Shown here: one piece after another, positions 8,540 through 19,302 of the stretch | Layout: each line of letters opens with the position of its first letter | How positions within the stretch are numbered: position 1 is the stretch's first letter | Source: an uncultured Alphaproteobacteria bacterium | GTDB taxonomy: Bacteria > Pseudomonadota > Alphaproteobacteria > Rhodobacterales > Rhodobacteraceae | Length of the DNA stretch: 64,000 nt | NCBI GenBank assembly: GCA_902611605.1 | Contig: CACMAH010000004.1 | Span: forward strand, 52,793-116,792 | Reading direction: 5' to 3' | Program-made: the position numbers and the translations under genes | The notes under the pieces: model-generated | What the model was told of the DNA's origin: nothing | Databases searched by the model: none | Seen by the model: only the letters and a program-made list of their open reading frames with translations

Positions 8540-9286
8540 CTAACAAACATTTATAATTCCCATAAATTCTTCAGAATTCAAAGATGCTCCTCCAACAAGT
8601 GCACCATCAACATCGTCTAAATCAAAAATATCTTTGGCATTATTTGCTTTAACCGACCCTCCATACAAAATTCTCATTTTATTTGCAATGTCTTTACCTT
8701 TAATTTTAGAAACTAAAGATCTCAACTCTTTATGTACAACCTCTATTTCCCTAATACTAGGGATTCTTCCTGTTCCAATAGCCCAAATTGGTTCATAAGC
8801 AATTACAGTATTATTTTCATCAGAAATTGAAGGCATTGAATTTTCAAGCTGAGTACAAACTATTTTATTAGTTAAACCCATATTTTTTTCTTCTTCCGTC
8901 TCACCTATACAAATTATTGTTTGTAGATCTGATTTTATTATTGATACTGCCTTTTTATTGACTATTTCATTGGTCTCTTTATAAGCTTGTCTTCTTTCCG
9001 AATGTCCTACAATAATAATTTTAGCACCAGCATCCTTAAGCATTTTTGCTGAAACATCGCCAGTATAGGCACCACTTTCATCATGATGACAATTTTGTGC
9101 ACCTATAACTAATTTCTTATGGCTTATTGCTTCATTAGTCTTGCTGATAATAGTATTGGGTACACAAAGAGCTATATCAACCTCATAACCGTTACAAAGT
9201 TGGTCTATTTTTAAAATTTCGTTGATAGAATCTAAGGTCCCATTCATTTTCCAATTTCCTGCAATCAAATGTTTTCTTAAGTCCAT
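8540..9286 (-). CDS. tpiA: Triosephosphate isomerase
   Basis: It interconverts dihydroxyacetone phosphate and glyceraldehyde 3-phosphate in central carbon metabolism, in the cytoplasm. All signatures of the TIM barrel are present in its 248 residues: the catalytic lysine in AGNWKMNG, the catalytic histidine in IVGHSERR, the catalytic glutamate with its mobile loop in AYEPIWAIGTG, and the phosphate-binding YGGSVKANN and ALVGGASL. The length is standard. It follows the Fe-S genes on the same strand, with an 85-bp A/T-rich gap upstream. Confidence 0.97.
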   Translation of the reverse strand: MDLRKHLIAGNWKMNGTLDSINEILKIDQLCNGYEVDIALCVPNTIISKTNEAISHKKLVIGAQNCHHDESGAYTGDVSAKMLKDAGAKIIIVGHSERRQAYKETNEIVNKKAVSIIKSDLQTIICIGETEEEKNMGLTNKIVCTQLENSMPSISDENNTVIAYEPIWAIGTGRIPSIREIEVVHKELRSLVSKIKGKDIANKMRILYGGSVKANNAKDIFDLDDVDGALVGGASLNSEEFMGIINVC

Positions 9287-9371
9287 TTTATCTCCATAAT
9301 TAAACCAAAATTATTTAAAAAACCAAAATCAACTAAATATTTTAAAAAATAAATTTTAAAATTAAATTTGA

Positions 9372-9698
9372 TTAGAACTTTATAGATTCACCACACCCAC
9401 ACGCTTCACTTACATTTGGGTTATTAAATTTAAATCCAGATTCAAGAATTCCATCTTCGTAATCTATAGTAGTACCGAAAAGATACATTTGGGCTAGTGG
9501 AGCAATAATTACTTTAGCACCTTTAAAATCAATTACTTCTTCATTTGTTTCAACTTTATCAACGTATTCCATAAAGTATTCCATACCTGCACAGCCACCC
9601 TTTTTTAAATCAAGACGAAGTGCAAATTTATTAGATTTATCAGTTAGTTCCCTAATTTTCTGGATTGCTTTTTCTGTTAACTTAATTGGATTATTCAT
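9372..9698 (-). CDS. A-type iron-sulfur cluster carrier (HesB/IscA/SufA family)
   Basis: A small (108-residue) scaffold or carrier that delivers Fe-S clusters to apoproteins. The three conserved cysteines are present: one in KKGGCAGMEY and two in the C-terminal EACGCGESIKF. It lies 10 bp after sufT on the same strand. That pairing is common at the end of alphaproteobacterial suf operons, although no sufBCDS genes are in view. SufA is the likeliest orthologue by context; IscA or ErpA cannot be excluded. The client load here would include the many Fe-S subunits of complex I encoded nearby. Confidence 0.93.
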   Translation of the reverse strand: MNNPIKLTEKAIQKIRELTDKSNKFALRLDLKKGGCAGMEYFMEYVDKVETNEEVIDFKGAKVIIAPLAQMYLFGTTIDYEDGILESGFKFNNPNVSEACGCGESIKF

Positions 9699-9708
9699 AA
9701 TATTGAGC

Positions 9709-11261
<1,553 letters not shown>

Positions 11262-11326
11262 ATTTGATTAAATTTTCTATTTTAATTATAGTTTGAAAAT
11301 TGAAAAAATTTAAACTAAATGTAATT

Positions 11327-11354
11327 CTTGAAACTGTCGTATACGTACATATGT
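11327..11354 (+). promoter_or_regulatory. Candidate RpoH (sigma-32) promoter of lon
   Basis: CTTG (11327-11330), a 17-base spacer and CATATGT (11348-11354) match the alphaproteobacterial heat-shock pattern CTTG-N17/18-CYTATNT at all but one position. It ends about 50 bases before the lon ATG. lon is a classic RpoH target. A sigma-70 reading (TTGAAA-N17-ATGTAT) overlaps it and cannot be excluded. Confidence 0.5.
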
Positions 11355-11406
11355 ATATCTAGAACTCACAATTATCATATAAACTAAATTTAAGTTAGGA
11401 TATAAA

Positions 11407-13821
11407 ATGTCTAAATCAATTAAAATTATCCAACCTGTTTTACCACTAAGGGATATTGTTGTATTTCCTAATATGATAGTTAGACTTTTTGTAGGGAGAG
11501 AAAAATCTGTACAAGCTCTTGAAGAAGTCATGAAAGAGAACAAAGAAATTTTGCTTGCTAGCCAAGTTGATGCAACACAAGATGAACCAACTGAAGAAAC
11601 TATCAACAAGATTGGCGTTTCTGCTAATGTACTTCAAATTTTAAAACTACCAGATGGAGCAGTCAAGATTTTAGTAGAAGGGAAAAAAAGAGTAAGAATT
11701 GAAAAATTTACTCAGAACAAAGATTTCTTTGAAGCCGAAGCAGTAGTTCTAAGTGATACTATTAACAAAACTGAAGAAATTGAAGCTCTTAGAAGATCAG
11801 TTATTGATGAGTTTGATAGATATGCAAAATTAAACAAAAATATACCAGAAGAGGCTCTTAAAGCCATAACTGAAGCAGATAACCCTTCAAAATTAGCAGA
11901 TACAGTAGCTGGTCATTTGAGTGTTTCTGTTGAAAAAAAACAAGAACTATTAGAAATAATTGATTTACGCAAAAGACTAGAGACCATTTTTAGTATTATG
12001 CAAGGAGAAATGAGTGTCTTGAGAGTTGAGAAAAAAATTAAATCTCGAGTAAAGAATCAAATGGAACGTACACAAAGAGAATACTATCTTAATGAGCAAA
12101 TGAAAGCTATTCAGAAAGAATTAGGTGATGGTTCTGAAACCCAAGATGAGTTAGTTGAACTTGAAGAAAAAATTTCAAAAATAAAACTAAGTAAGGAAGC
12201 TAAAGATAAAGCATTAGCAGAATTAAAGAAGTTAAAATCAATGTCTCCAATGTCTGCTGAAGCTACAGTTGTGAGGAATTATCTAGATTGGATACTTTCT
12301 ATCCCATGGGGTAAACAAAGTAGAGTAAAGAAAGATTTAAATAGGGCCCAAAAGATACTCGACGATGATCATTGTGGTTTAGAAAAAGTTAAAGAAAGAA
12401 TTATCGAATATCTTGCAATTCAACAGAGATCAAAAAAAATTAAAGGTCCAATTCTTTGTTTGGTAGGTCCTCCAGGTGTTGGCAAGACGTCTTTAGGTAA
12501 ATCAATTGCAAATGCAACTGGCAGAGAGTTTATTCGGATTGCTTTAGGTGGCGTTCATGATGAAAGTGAAATAAGAGGACACAGAAGAACTTACATTGGG
12601 TCCATGCCTGGTAAAATTATACAATCCATGAAGAAAGCAAAAACAAACAACCCCCTTATACTACTAGATGAGGTAGATAAAATGGGTAGAGATTTTAGAG
12701 GTGATCCTGCTAGCGCTATGCTTGAAGTACTTGATCCTGAACAAAACAGTACTTTCACAGATCATTACTTAGAAGTGGAATACGACTTATCAAATGTAAT
12801 GTTTATTACCACTGCAAATACATACAACATGCCAAGACCATTATTAGATAGAATGGAAATAATAAGTCTTGCAGGTTATACAGAAATTGAAAAACGCGAT
12901 ATTGCTACTGAACATTTGATTTCAAAACAAATAAAAGAACACGGCCTTAAAGTCTCAGAATTCAGCATAAACGACAATGGTCTTTTGGAAATAATTAGAA
13001 GATATACCAGAGAAGCAGGCGTGCGTAACTTAGAAAGGGAAATAGCAAAACTTTGTAGGAAATCTTTAACAAAAATAATTAAAGGAGAAGCAAAAAAAGT
13101 AAGTATTACCTTGAAGAATATTGAAGAATTTTTGGGAGTAAAAAAATTTAAATTTGGATTAGCTGAAGAAGAGAATCAAGTTGGTGTTACCACAGGATTA
13201 GCTTGGACAGAAACAGGGGGAGATTTGTTGTCTATTGAAGCTTTGCAATTACCTGGAAAAGGTAGAATGAAGTCTACTGGAAAACTTGGTGAAGTTATGA
13301 AAGAAAGTATTGATGCCGCTTCAAGTTTTGTAAGGTCTAAGTCTCCATCTCTTGGAATAGAGCCCCCACTTTTTGAAAAATTAGATATCCATGTTCATGT
13401 ACCTGAAGGTGCAACACCAAAAGATGGTCCATCTGCTGGTGTAGCAATGGTAACCTCTATAGTATCCGTCCTAACTGAGATACCTGTTCGTAGGGATATA
13501 GCTATGACAGGTGAAGTAACGTTACGTGGAAATGTTTTGCCTATTGGTGGTTTGAAGGAAAAACTATTAGCAGCCTTGCGTGGAGGTATAAAAACTGTCC
13601 TTATTCCTAAGGAAAATGCCAAAGATCTGCGTGAAATACCCGATCAAGTTAAAAATGGCCTCGAAATTATTCCACTTTCTCATGTAAGCGAAGTATTAAA
13701 TATTGCATTAACTGAAAAACCAAAACCTATTGAATGGGATCCAACATCTATGATTGGTAGTAGTGCAGAAAGTAACAATAGTGAGGATGAATTAGACAGT
13801 GAATCTTCTGTTGCTCATTAA
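11407..13821 (+). CDS. lon: ATP-dependent protease Lon
   Basis: A cytoplasmic AAA+ serine protease that removes misfolded and regulatory proteins. The 804 residues contain the N-terminal Lon substrate domain (about 10-200), a coiled helical region, and the AAA+ module with Walker A GPPGVGKTS near residue 355 and Walker B ILLDEVDK. The protease domain has catalytic Ser676 in KDGPSAGVAM and Lys719 in GGLKEKLLAA. The length matches bacterial LonA. AGGA about 8 bases before the ATG is a good ribosome site. A heat-shock-like promoter lies upstream. The HU gene that often follows lon in alphaproteobacteria is absent; tRNA-Val comes next. Confidence 0.98.
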   Translation: MSKSIKIIQPVLPLRDIVVFPNMIVRLFVGREKSVQALEEVMKENKEILLASQVDATQDEPTEETINKIGVSANVLQILKLPDGAVKILVEGKKRVRIEKFTQNKDFFEAEAVVLSDTINKTEEIEALRRSVIDEFDRYAKLNKNIPEEALKAITEADNPSKLADTVAGHLSVSVEKKQELLEIIDLRKRLETIFSIMQGEMSVLRVEKKIKSRVKNQMERTQREYYLNEQMKAIQKELGDGSETQDELVELEEKISKIKLSKEAKDKALAELKKLKSMSPMSAEATVVRNYLDWILSIPWGKQSRVKKDLNRAQKILDDDHCGLEKVKERIIEYLAIQQRSKKIKGPILCLVGPPGVGKTSLGKSIANATGREFIRIALGGVHDESEIRGHRRTYIGSMPGKIIQSMKKAKTNNPLILLDEVDKMGRDFRGDPASAMLEVLDPEQNSTFTDHYLEVEYDLSNVMFITTANTYNMPRPLLDRMEIISLAGYTEIEKRDIATEHLISKQIKEHGLKVSEFSINDNGLLEIIRRYTREAGVRNLEREIAKLCRKSLTKIIKGEAKKVSITLKNIEEFLGVKKFKFGLAEEENQVGVTTGLAWTETGGDLLSIEALQLPGKGRMKSTGKLGEVMKESIDAASSFVRSKSPSLGIEPPLFEKLDIHVHVPEGATPKDGPSAGVAMVTSIVSVLTEIPVRRDIAMTGEVTLRGNVLPIGGLKEKLLAALRGGIKTVLIPKENAKDLREIPDQVKNGLEIIPLSHVSEVLNIALTEKPKPIEWDPTSMIGSSAESNNSEDELDSESSVAH

Positions 13822-13877
13822 GTGACCTGAATGAAAATTTTCTAATAACTAACAATTTTGTTATTGTATTTGTTTGA

Positions 13878-13883
13878 TATAAT
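13878..13883 (+). promoter_or_regulatory. -10 box upstream of tRNA-Val
   Basis: A perfect TATAAT lies 24 bases before the tRNA 5' end, the distance expected for a tRNA promoter. The upstream TTGTTA (13858-13863) is only 14 bases away, so the -35 element is uncertain. Confidence 0.4.
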
Positions 13884-13907
13884 TACTATCATTTCGTCAG
13901 TGTTTTT

Positions 13908-13983
13908 GGGTGATTAGCTCAGTTGGTAGAGCGCTTCGTTTACACCGAAGATGTCAGGAGTTCGAGTCTCTTATCACCCACCA
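13908..13983 (+). tRNA. tRNA-Val (anticodon UAC)
   Basis: The cloverleaf is complete. The acceptor GGGTGAT pairs with ATCACCC, followed by discriminator A and an encoded CCA. The D-arm is GCTC...GAGC. The anticodon stem CTTCG/CGAAG holds the loop TTTACAC with anticodon TAC. The T-arm contains GTTCGAGTC. It reads valine GUA/GUG-type codons. Confidence 0.97.
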
Positions 13984-14043
13984 TCTAGTAAAAATTTTTA
14001 ATTTTAATTTAACATCTGTTTATCAATTTTTAAAATCTTTTTC

Positions 14044-14072
14044 TTGACAATACTTGAAACCAAGAGTTTAAA
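14044..14072 (+). promoter_or_regulatory. Sigma-70-type promoter of tRNA-Asp
   Basis: TTGACA (14044-14049), a 17-base spacer and TTTAAA (14067-14072) lie 18 bases before the tRNA-Asp 5' end. The -35 box is perfect and the spacing optimal; the -10 box is a 4/6 match. Confidence 0.55.
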
Positions 14073-14090
14073 AGTAGTGTGATAACATGT

Positions 14091-14167
14091 GCGGTTGTAG
14101 CTCAGTTGGTTAGAGTGCCGGCCTGTCACGCCGGAGGTCGCGGGTTCGAGCCCCGTCAACCGCGCCA
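14091..14167 (+). tRNA. tRNA-Asp (anticodon GUC)
   Basis: The acceptor GCGGTTG pairs with CAACCGC, with discriminator G and an encoded CCA. The anticodon stem GCCGG/CCGGA-type arm holds the loop with GTC. The T-loop is GGTTCGAGCC. Asp tRNAs of this type are substrates for Tgt, encoded at 10149. Confidence 0.97.
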
Positions 14168-14203
14168 CAAAGTTGTTAATTTCTTGTTTTACAAGGATAA
14201 AAA

Positions 14204-15274
14204 ATGATTCACTTTTGGGTGCGCTCAGAATATAGGGAGGATGAATTAAGAACCCCCTTAACTCCCTTAGGTGCAAAAAAGCTGTTAAATAATGGTATAA
14301 AAGTTACAATAGAGGAAAGTCAAAAAAGGACTTTTTCCATAGATGAATACCGCTCAGTAGGTTGCGAAATAGCTAATAAAGGATCCTGGATAAATACTGA
14401 CTTAGATACCATAATCTTGGGTCTAAAAGAATTAGATGATGAAATTATTCTTGAACACAGACATATAATGTTTGCTCATATTTACAAAAACCAAAAAGGT
14501 TCGAAGCATATTTTAAATAACTTTAGAAAAAATAATGGTATATTGTATGATTTGGAATATTTGAAAGATGCTAATAGCAAAAGAGTAGCTGCTTTTGGAT
14601 ATTATGCTGGTTTTTCAGGAGCATTTGTTGGATTAGATATCTGGCTAAGTTTTAAAGAAAATAATTTGGGGACAGGTATAGAAATTCCAGTCAACACTTC
14701 AAAAAAATTTTTAGTTAAGAGTGCTTTCAAAAAGTTTGATATTTATAAAAAAAAAGGTAATCAAATACCAAAAATTATAGTAATCGGAGCAGGTGGTAGA
14801 GTAGGAGGTGGTGCTTGTGACTTTTTTAAGTCGTTAGGACTAAAAATAACTGAATGGGATATAAAAGAAACTTCTAACAGAAATTCTTATTCTGAAATAT
14901 TAGAACATGATATTTTTGTGAATTGTGTATTATCAGATACAAAGACAGTAAAATTTCTGAAAAAAAGTGATATTACTGACAAAAGAGAATTAAGTCTAAT
15001 TTCTGATGTTTCTTGTGATCCTGGTAGTGATTTTAATACAATACCACTTTATGATAAACCGTCATCATTCAAAAAACCTTATCAATATATTTATAGAGGG
15101 AAAAACCCTCTATTATTGACTGCTATAGACAATCTACCTGCAATGCTTCCTAAAGAAAGTAGCATAGATTTTGAAAAACAGCTTCTACCCTATTTATTAG
15201 ATTTCGATGTAGACAAAAATGGAGTATGGGGTAGGGCTAAGAGAATATTTTATGATAAAATTAATATTGTTTAA
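14204..15274 (+). CDS. Saccharopine dehydrogenase, lysine-forming type (LYS1-like)
   Basis: This protein resembles the NAD-dependent saccharopine dehydrogenase that links lysine and 2-oxoglutarate through saccharopine. The N-terminal half is the alanine dehydrogenase/transhydrogenase-like domain, with the hallmark start WVRSEYREDELRTPLTP and HIMFAHIYKNQKG. The second half carries the dinucleotide-binding loop VIGAGGRVGGGACDFF near residue 200. Its 356 residues match the stand-alone enzyme. A second saccharopine enzyme starts 15 bp after its stop, so the two are surely one operon. In heterotrophic alphaproteobacteria this pair usually serves lysine breakdown to 2-aminoadipate semialdehyde; direction of flux is inferred. 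Confidence 0.85.
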   Translation: MIHFWVRSEYREDELRTPLTPLGAKKLLNNGIKVTIEESQKRTFSIDEYRSVGCEIANKGSWINTDLDTIILGLKELDDEIILEHRHIMFAHIYKNQKGSKHILNNFRKNNGILYDLEYLKDANSKRVAAFGYYAGFSGAFVGLDIWLSFKENNLGTGIEIPVNTSKKFLVKSAFKKFDIYKKKGNQIPKIIVIGAGGRVGGGACDFFKSLGLKITEWDIKETSNRNSYSEILEHDIFVNCVLSDTKTVKFLKKSDITDKRELSLISDVSCDPGSDFNTIPLYDKPSSFKKPYQYIYRGKNPLLLTAIDNLPAMLPKESSIDFEKQLLPYLLDFDVDKNGVWGRAKRIFYDKINIV

Positions 15275-15289
15275 AAAAAAGGATTTAAA

Positions 15290-16435
15290 ATGTCTAGGGT
15301 GCATTGGTTAGGAACTGGTCTTTCTTCAATACCAGGTTTAAGGAAACTATTAAAAAAGAGGTATGAAACTTTTGTCTGGAATAGGACTGTAGAGAAAGCT
15401 CAAAATTTATTGGGTGACTTAACAAACAATATTTATAAATTTGATTTTAATGAGCTAGAAAAACAGACAACAAGTGGTGATGTTTTGATTTCTATGTTAC
15501 CAGCAAATTACCATTTAGATGTAGCTAATTTATGTCTAAAAAAGAACGCAAATTTTGTTTCTTCTTCTTATATATCTGAGGATCTTAGAAAATTAAATAA
15601 TACTGTAAAAGGAAAAAGTTTAGTTTTTTTGAATGAGGTTGGACTTGACCCCGGTATAGATCATTTAATGGCTCATGAATTAGTAAAGCAATATAAAGAA
15701 TTTAATGATTATAATCCAAATAACATCGTTGAATTTTTGTCATTTTGTGGTGGGTTACCAAAAAAACCTAATGACTTTTGTTATAAATTTAGTTGGTCTC
15801 CTTTAGGTGTTTTAAAAGCATTAAAATCTAAAGCAACAGCCATAGAAAACTTTGAGCAAGTAGATACCTTAAGACCATGGCATAATGTAAAAGTACATGA
15901 AATTCCTTCAATTAATAAAGAAAGATTTGAAGTTTATCCAAATCGGGATAGTTTACCATTTATGAAACAATATGAATTTGAAAATAATTGGAGAGTTAAA
16001 AGGTTTGTGAGAGGCACTTTAAGAAATCTTGGATGGAAAAGCGCATGGAAGGAAATATTTGAAGTTATAGAAAAAATCAATATTGAAAGTGATCAAGAAG
16101 AACTTGAAAAATTATCCAATATGCTTTGGGAAAAATACTCCTATGAAGAAAATGAGAAAGATCGAGTAGTACTAAATGTGTCCTTAAAGGCCTCAAAAGA
16201 TAATGCCTGCATTTTTGATCGATCTTTTTTGATGGATGCCTGGGGTAATGAGAATAGTACTGCTATGGCTAGGTTGGTTTCAATACCTGTAGCGTTGGCA
16301 GTCGAAAGTGTTCTTAACGAAAAAATTCCTTATGGTGTGACTGCCGCACCAAAATCACCTCAAATAGTAACTTCATGGCTGGATACGATAAAAAAAGAGG
16401 CCCAAATTTTTAATTTTATAGATAATTTAAGTTAA
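15290..16435 (+). CDS. Saccharopine dehydrogenase, glutamate-forming type (LYS9-like)
   Basis: The second enzyme of the saccharopine pathway cleaves saccharopine to glutamate and 2-aminoadipate 6-semialdehyde, or the reverse. The N-terminal Rossmann domain begins VHWLGTGLSSIPGLRKLL, followed by the catalytic-domain signature LNEVGLDPGIDHLMAHEL near residue 118 and FCGGLPKK. The 381 residues are a little shorter than fungal LYS9. It is cotranscribed with the LYS1-like gene upstream, with an AAGGA ribosome site before the ATG. No aminoadipate semialdehyde dehydrogenase is nearby, so the next step must be encoded elsewhere. Confidence 0.87.
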   Translation: MSRVHWLGTGLSSIPGLRKLLKKRYETFVWNRTVEKAQNLLGDLTNNIYKFDFNELEKQTTSGDVLISMLPANYHLDVANLCLKKNANFVSSSYISEDLRKLNNTVKGKSLVFLNEVGLDPGIDHLMAHELVKQYKEFNDYNPNNIVEFLSFCGGLPKKPNDFCYKFSWSPLGVLKALKSKATAIENFEQVDTLRPWHNVKVHEIPSINKERFEVYPNRDSLPFMKQYEFENNWRVKRFVRGTLRNLGWKSAWKEIFEVIEKINIESDQEELEKLSNMLWEKYSYEENEKDRVVLNVSLKASKDNACIFDRSFLMDAWGNENSTAMARLVSIPVALAVESVLNEKIPYGVTAAPKSPQIVTSWLDTIKKEAQIFNFIDNLS

Positions 16436-16540
16436 TTTTTTACATATTAGTCTTTTTTTTTTATTATTTGGTGCGACCTTGTGATCTTGGGTAAAGTGTT
16501 TTACAGTGTTGACGTGAATGTCAGGAAAGAGTACACCAAC

Positions 16541-16546
16541 TATAAT
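16541..16546 (+). promoter_or_regulatory. Possible -10 box for the nuo operon
   Basis: TATAAT lies 27 bases before the nuoA start. No good -35 is at the right distance. TTGACG at 16509 is too far, but it forms part of a short dyad TGAC-N6-GTCA (16510-16523) that could bind a regulator. Confidence 0.3.
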
Positions 16547-16572
16547 TATATTATGTCCTGGGGGAATAACTT

Positions 16573-16938
16573 TTGAGTAGTATAGCTATTAATTATTTGC
16601 CAATCTTGATCTTTTTGGGACTTGCTTTAGTTTTGGGTATTACATTTCTTCTGGCTGCTTTCGTTATAGCTATCAGAAATCCTGATGTAGAAAAAGTCTC
16701 AGCCTATGAGTGTGGATTTAATGCTTTTGATGATGCCAGAATGAAATTCGATGTTCGATTTTATCTTGTAGCAATTCTTTTTATTATTTTTGATCTAGAA
16801 GTAGCTTTTCTATTCCCTTGGGCAATAAGTTTTGGTGAGATTGGTTTTTTTGGTTATTTGTCTATGATGATTTTTTTATTCGTTTTAACAGTTGGCTTTG
16901 TGTATGAGTGGAAAAAAGGCGCACTAGAATGGGATTAA
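16573..16938 (+). CDS. nuoA: NADH-quinone oxidoreductase subunit A
   Basis: A membrane subunit of respiratory complex I near the quinone site. The 121 residues contain three hydrophobic helices. The conserved loop [21 protein letters not shown] carries the family cysteine, and [12 protein letters not shown] is the signature of the second helix. Translation probably starts at TTG 16573, since GGGGGA sits about 7 bases upstream and no better ATG exists. It is the first gene of the 14-gene operon and its end overlaps nuoB. Confidence 0.97.
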   Translation: MSSIAINYLPILIFLGLALVLGITFLLAAFVIAIRNPDVEKVSAYECGFNAFDDARMKFDVRFYLVAILFIIFDLEVAFLFPWAISFGEIGFFGYLSMMIFLFVLTVGFVYEWKKGALEWD

Positions 16939-17462
16939 CAAATAGTTACAAATTTACCGGAATTGATAAAGATTTAGCAACTAGAGAAATCTCTGATAAT
17001 ATAGCTAATAAGGGTTTTATACAAACATCTGCTCAAGATGTAATTAACTGGGCTAGAACTGGTAGTCTTCATTGGATGACTTTTGGATTAGCTTGTTGTG
17101 CTGTCGAAATGATGCATACGTCAACTCCAAGATATGATTTAGAAAGATTTGGAACTGCACCAAGAGCAAGTCCACGTCAATCTGACCTAATGATTGTAGC
17201 TGGAACTTTAACAAACAAAATGGCTCCCGCTCTCAGAAAAGTTTATGATCAGATGCCGGAGCCAAGATATGTTATTTCAATGGGGTCTTGTGCAAATGGT
17301 GGTGGGTATTATCATTACTCTTACTCAGTAGTCAGAGGATGTGACAGAATTGTTCCTGTAGATATATATGTTCCTGGTTGTCCTCCAACTGCAGAAGCTT
17401 TACTTTATGGTATATTACAACTTCAGCGTAAAATTCGAAGAACTGGAACTTTAGCAAGATAG
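16929..17462 (+). CDS. nuoB: NADH-quinone oxidoreductase subunit B
   Basis: A peripheral-arm subunit that carries cluster N2, the last Fe-S centre before quinone. The cysteine ligands are present in [22 protein letters not shown] and [15 protein letters not shown] at 16908 would add seven residues. The ATG at 16929 is preferred because it gives the usual length of 177 residues and leaves a short overlap of 10 bp with nuoA. Confidence 0.97.
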   Translation: MGLTNSYKFTGIDKDLATREISDNIANKGFIQTSAQDVINWARTGSLHWMTFGLACCAVEMMHTSTPRYDLERFGTAPRASPRQSDLMIVAGTLTNKMAPALRKVYDQMPEPRYVISMGSCANGGGYYHYSYSVVRGCDRIVPVDIYVPGCPPTAEALLYGILQLQRKIRRTGTLAR

Positions 17463-17474
17463 TAGGTATCAGAA

Positions 17475-18095
17475 TTGGATGAGTCACTTAAAGATTTAAA
17501 TGATTTTTTGCTGTCTAATTATTCTGAAGACATAATTTCATCTAATATAGAACATGACCATCTTTCGATTTGTATTGTTTTTTCATCAATTGAAAGTATC
17601 ACTTCAATTTTGAAACTAAACAATATTTGTAAATTTAGGACACTTATAGATATTACCGCAATAGATTTCCCCTCGGAAGAAAAGCGATTCACATTAGTTT
17701 ATCATTATTTATCAATGCAACAAAATATAAGAATTAGGCTCAAATCTTCCATAAAAGAAGGACAAATTGTTCCATCAATTACAAAATTGTTTCCTGCTGC
17801 TAATTGGTTTGAGAGAGAAGTTTTTGATATGTATGGAATTTTATTTTCTAACCATCCTGACATGAGAAGAATACTTACAGATTATGGTTTTCAAGGACAT
17901 CCACTTAGAAAAGACTTTCCAACTACGGGCTATCTAGAGCTTAGGTATGATCAGGAAAGAAAAAAAGTGGTTTATGAACCAGTTAAACTTACCCAAGAAT
18001 ATAGGAGATTTGATTTTATGAGTCCTTGGGAAGGAGAGGGATTTGTTTTTGAGCAAAGTGGTGAGGTTCAAGAAGAAAATAAAGACAATGGCTAA
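17475..18095 (+). CDS. nuoC: NADH-quinone oxidoreductase subunit C
   Basis: The 30-kDa-type peripheral subunit of complex I. The family signature [20 protein letters not shown] and [19 protein letters not shown] lie in the second half of the 206-residue protein. The likely start is TTG 17475, with TAGGT about 8 bases upstream. NuoC and NuoD are separate here, not fused as in E. coli, which is the usual alphaproteobacterial state. It overlaps nuoD by 8 bp. Confidence 0.96.
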   Translation: MDESLKDLNDFLLSNYSEDIISSNIEHDHLSICIVFSSIESITSILKLNNICKFRTLIDITAIDFPSEEKRFTLVYHYLSMQQNIRIRLKSSIKEGQIVPSITKLFPAANWFEREVFDMYGILFSNHPDMRRILTDYGFQGHPLRKDFPTTGYLELRYDQERKKVVYEPVKLTQEYRRFDFMSPWEGEGFVFEQSGEVQEENKDNG

Positions 18096-19302
18096 TAATT
18101 ATCAAAATGAAAAAAAAACAAGTGAAAATTCTATCAGGAATTTTAACATAAATTTTGGTCCCCAGCACCCTGCAGCTCACGGGGTTTTAAGAATGGTACT
18201 AGAGTTGGATGGAGAAATAGTTGACCGGTGTGACCCGCATATTGGACTTCTTCATAGGGGAACTGAAAAATTAATGGAAAGCAGGACTTATCTGCAAAAC
18301 TTACCTTATTTTGATAGGTTAGACTATGTTGCTCCAATGAATCAAGAGCATGCATGGTGTTTAGCAATAGAGAAACTTTTGAATGTTCAAATATCTTATA
18401 GAGCGTCATTAATAAGAGTATTATACTGTGAAATTGGTAGGGTACTAAATCACTTACTAAATATAACTACACAAGCTATGGATGTAGGTGCATTCACTCC
18501 TATTTCTTGGGGATTTGAAGAAAGAGAGAAATTAATGGTTTTTTATGAGCGAGCCTGTGGTGCAAGACTTCATGCAGCTTATTTTAGACCTGGTGGTGTT
18601 CATCAAGATCTTTCTGATAATTTACTAAATGATATTATGGACTGGTCGATATCATTTCCAAAAGTAGTTAATGACATAGAAGAGTTATTAACTGAAAATA
18701 GAATATTTAAACAGAGAAATGTAGACATTGGTATTGTAAGTAAAGACGAAGCCTTTGATTGGGGATTTTCGGGAGTTATGGTCAGGGGTTCTGGTTTAGC
18801 CTGGGATTTAAGACGATCACAGCCCTATGAATGCTACAACGACTTCGAGTTTAAAATTCCTATTGGAAAAAATGGTGATTGTTATGATAGATACCTTTGC
18901 CGAGTTTGGGAAATGAAAGAAAGTGTTAAGATAGTACAACAAAGTATTGAGAAATTATCTAAGTGTAAAGGAGATGACGTATTAGTTCGCGGTAAAATAG
19001 CTCCACCAAACAGAGTTGATATGAAAAAATCTATGGAGGCTCTGATTCATCATTTTAAACTTTACACTGAAGGTTTTCATGTGCCTAAGGGCGAAATTTA
19101 TGTTTCAGTTGAAGCACCTAAGGGGGAATTTGGAGTCTTTTTAGTTTCTGATGGAACAAATAAGCCCTATAAGGTAAAATTGAGGTCTCCAGGTTTTTTA
19201 CATTTGGCTGCCATTGATCACATTTGTAGAGGACACCAACTAGCAGATGTTTCTGCAATCTTGGGCTCCTTGGACGTTGTTTTTGGAGAAATAGATAGAT
19301 GA
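18088..19302 (+). CDS. nuoD: NADH-quinone oxidoreductase subunit D
   Basis: The 49-kDa-type subunit that forms the quinone pocket with NuoB. The start region [22 protein letters not shown] and the later [17 protein letters not shown] and [13 protein letters not shown] are family signatures. The frame is open further upstream to 18043, but the ATG at 18088 gives 404 residues and the expected short leader before NFGPQHP. It overlaps nuoC by 8 bp and nuoE by 4 bp. Confidence 0.97.
   Translation: MANNYQNEKKTSENSIRNFNINFGPQHPAAHGVLRMVLELDGEIVDRCDPHIGLLHRGTEKLMESRTYLQNLPYFDRLDYVAPMNQEHAWCLAIEKLLNVQISYRASLIRVLYCEIGRVLNHLLNITTQAMDVGAFTPISWGFEEREKLMVFYERACGARLHAAYFRPGGVHQDLSDNLLNDIMDWSISFPKVVNDIEELLTENRIFKQRNVDIGIVSKDEAFDWGFSGVMVRGSGLAWDLRRSQPYECYNDFEFKIPIGKNGDCYDRYLCRVWEMKESVKIVQQSIEKLSKCKGDDVLVRGKIAPPNRVDMKKSMEALIHHFKLYTEGFHVPKGEIYVSVEAPKGEFGVFLVSDGTNKPYKVKLRSPGFLHLAAIDHICRGHQLADVSAILGSLDVVFGEIDR

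Noticed and set aside
13844..13865. AATAAC/GTTATT hairpin after lon as a terminator
   Set aside because: Short all-A/T stem with a 10-base loop and no T-run; it also overlaps the likely tRNA-Val promoter region.
18143..18409. 88-codon antisense frame in nuoD
   Set aside because: Antisense to a strongly conserved complex I gene; no ribosome site or recognisable product.
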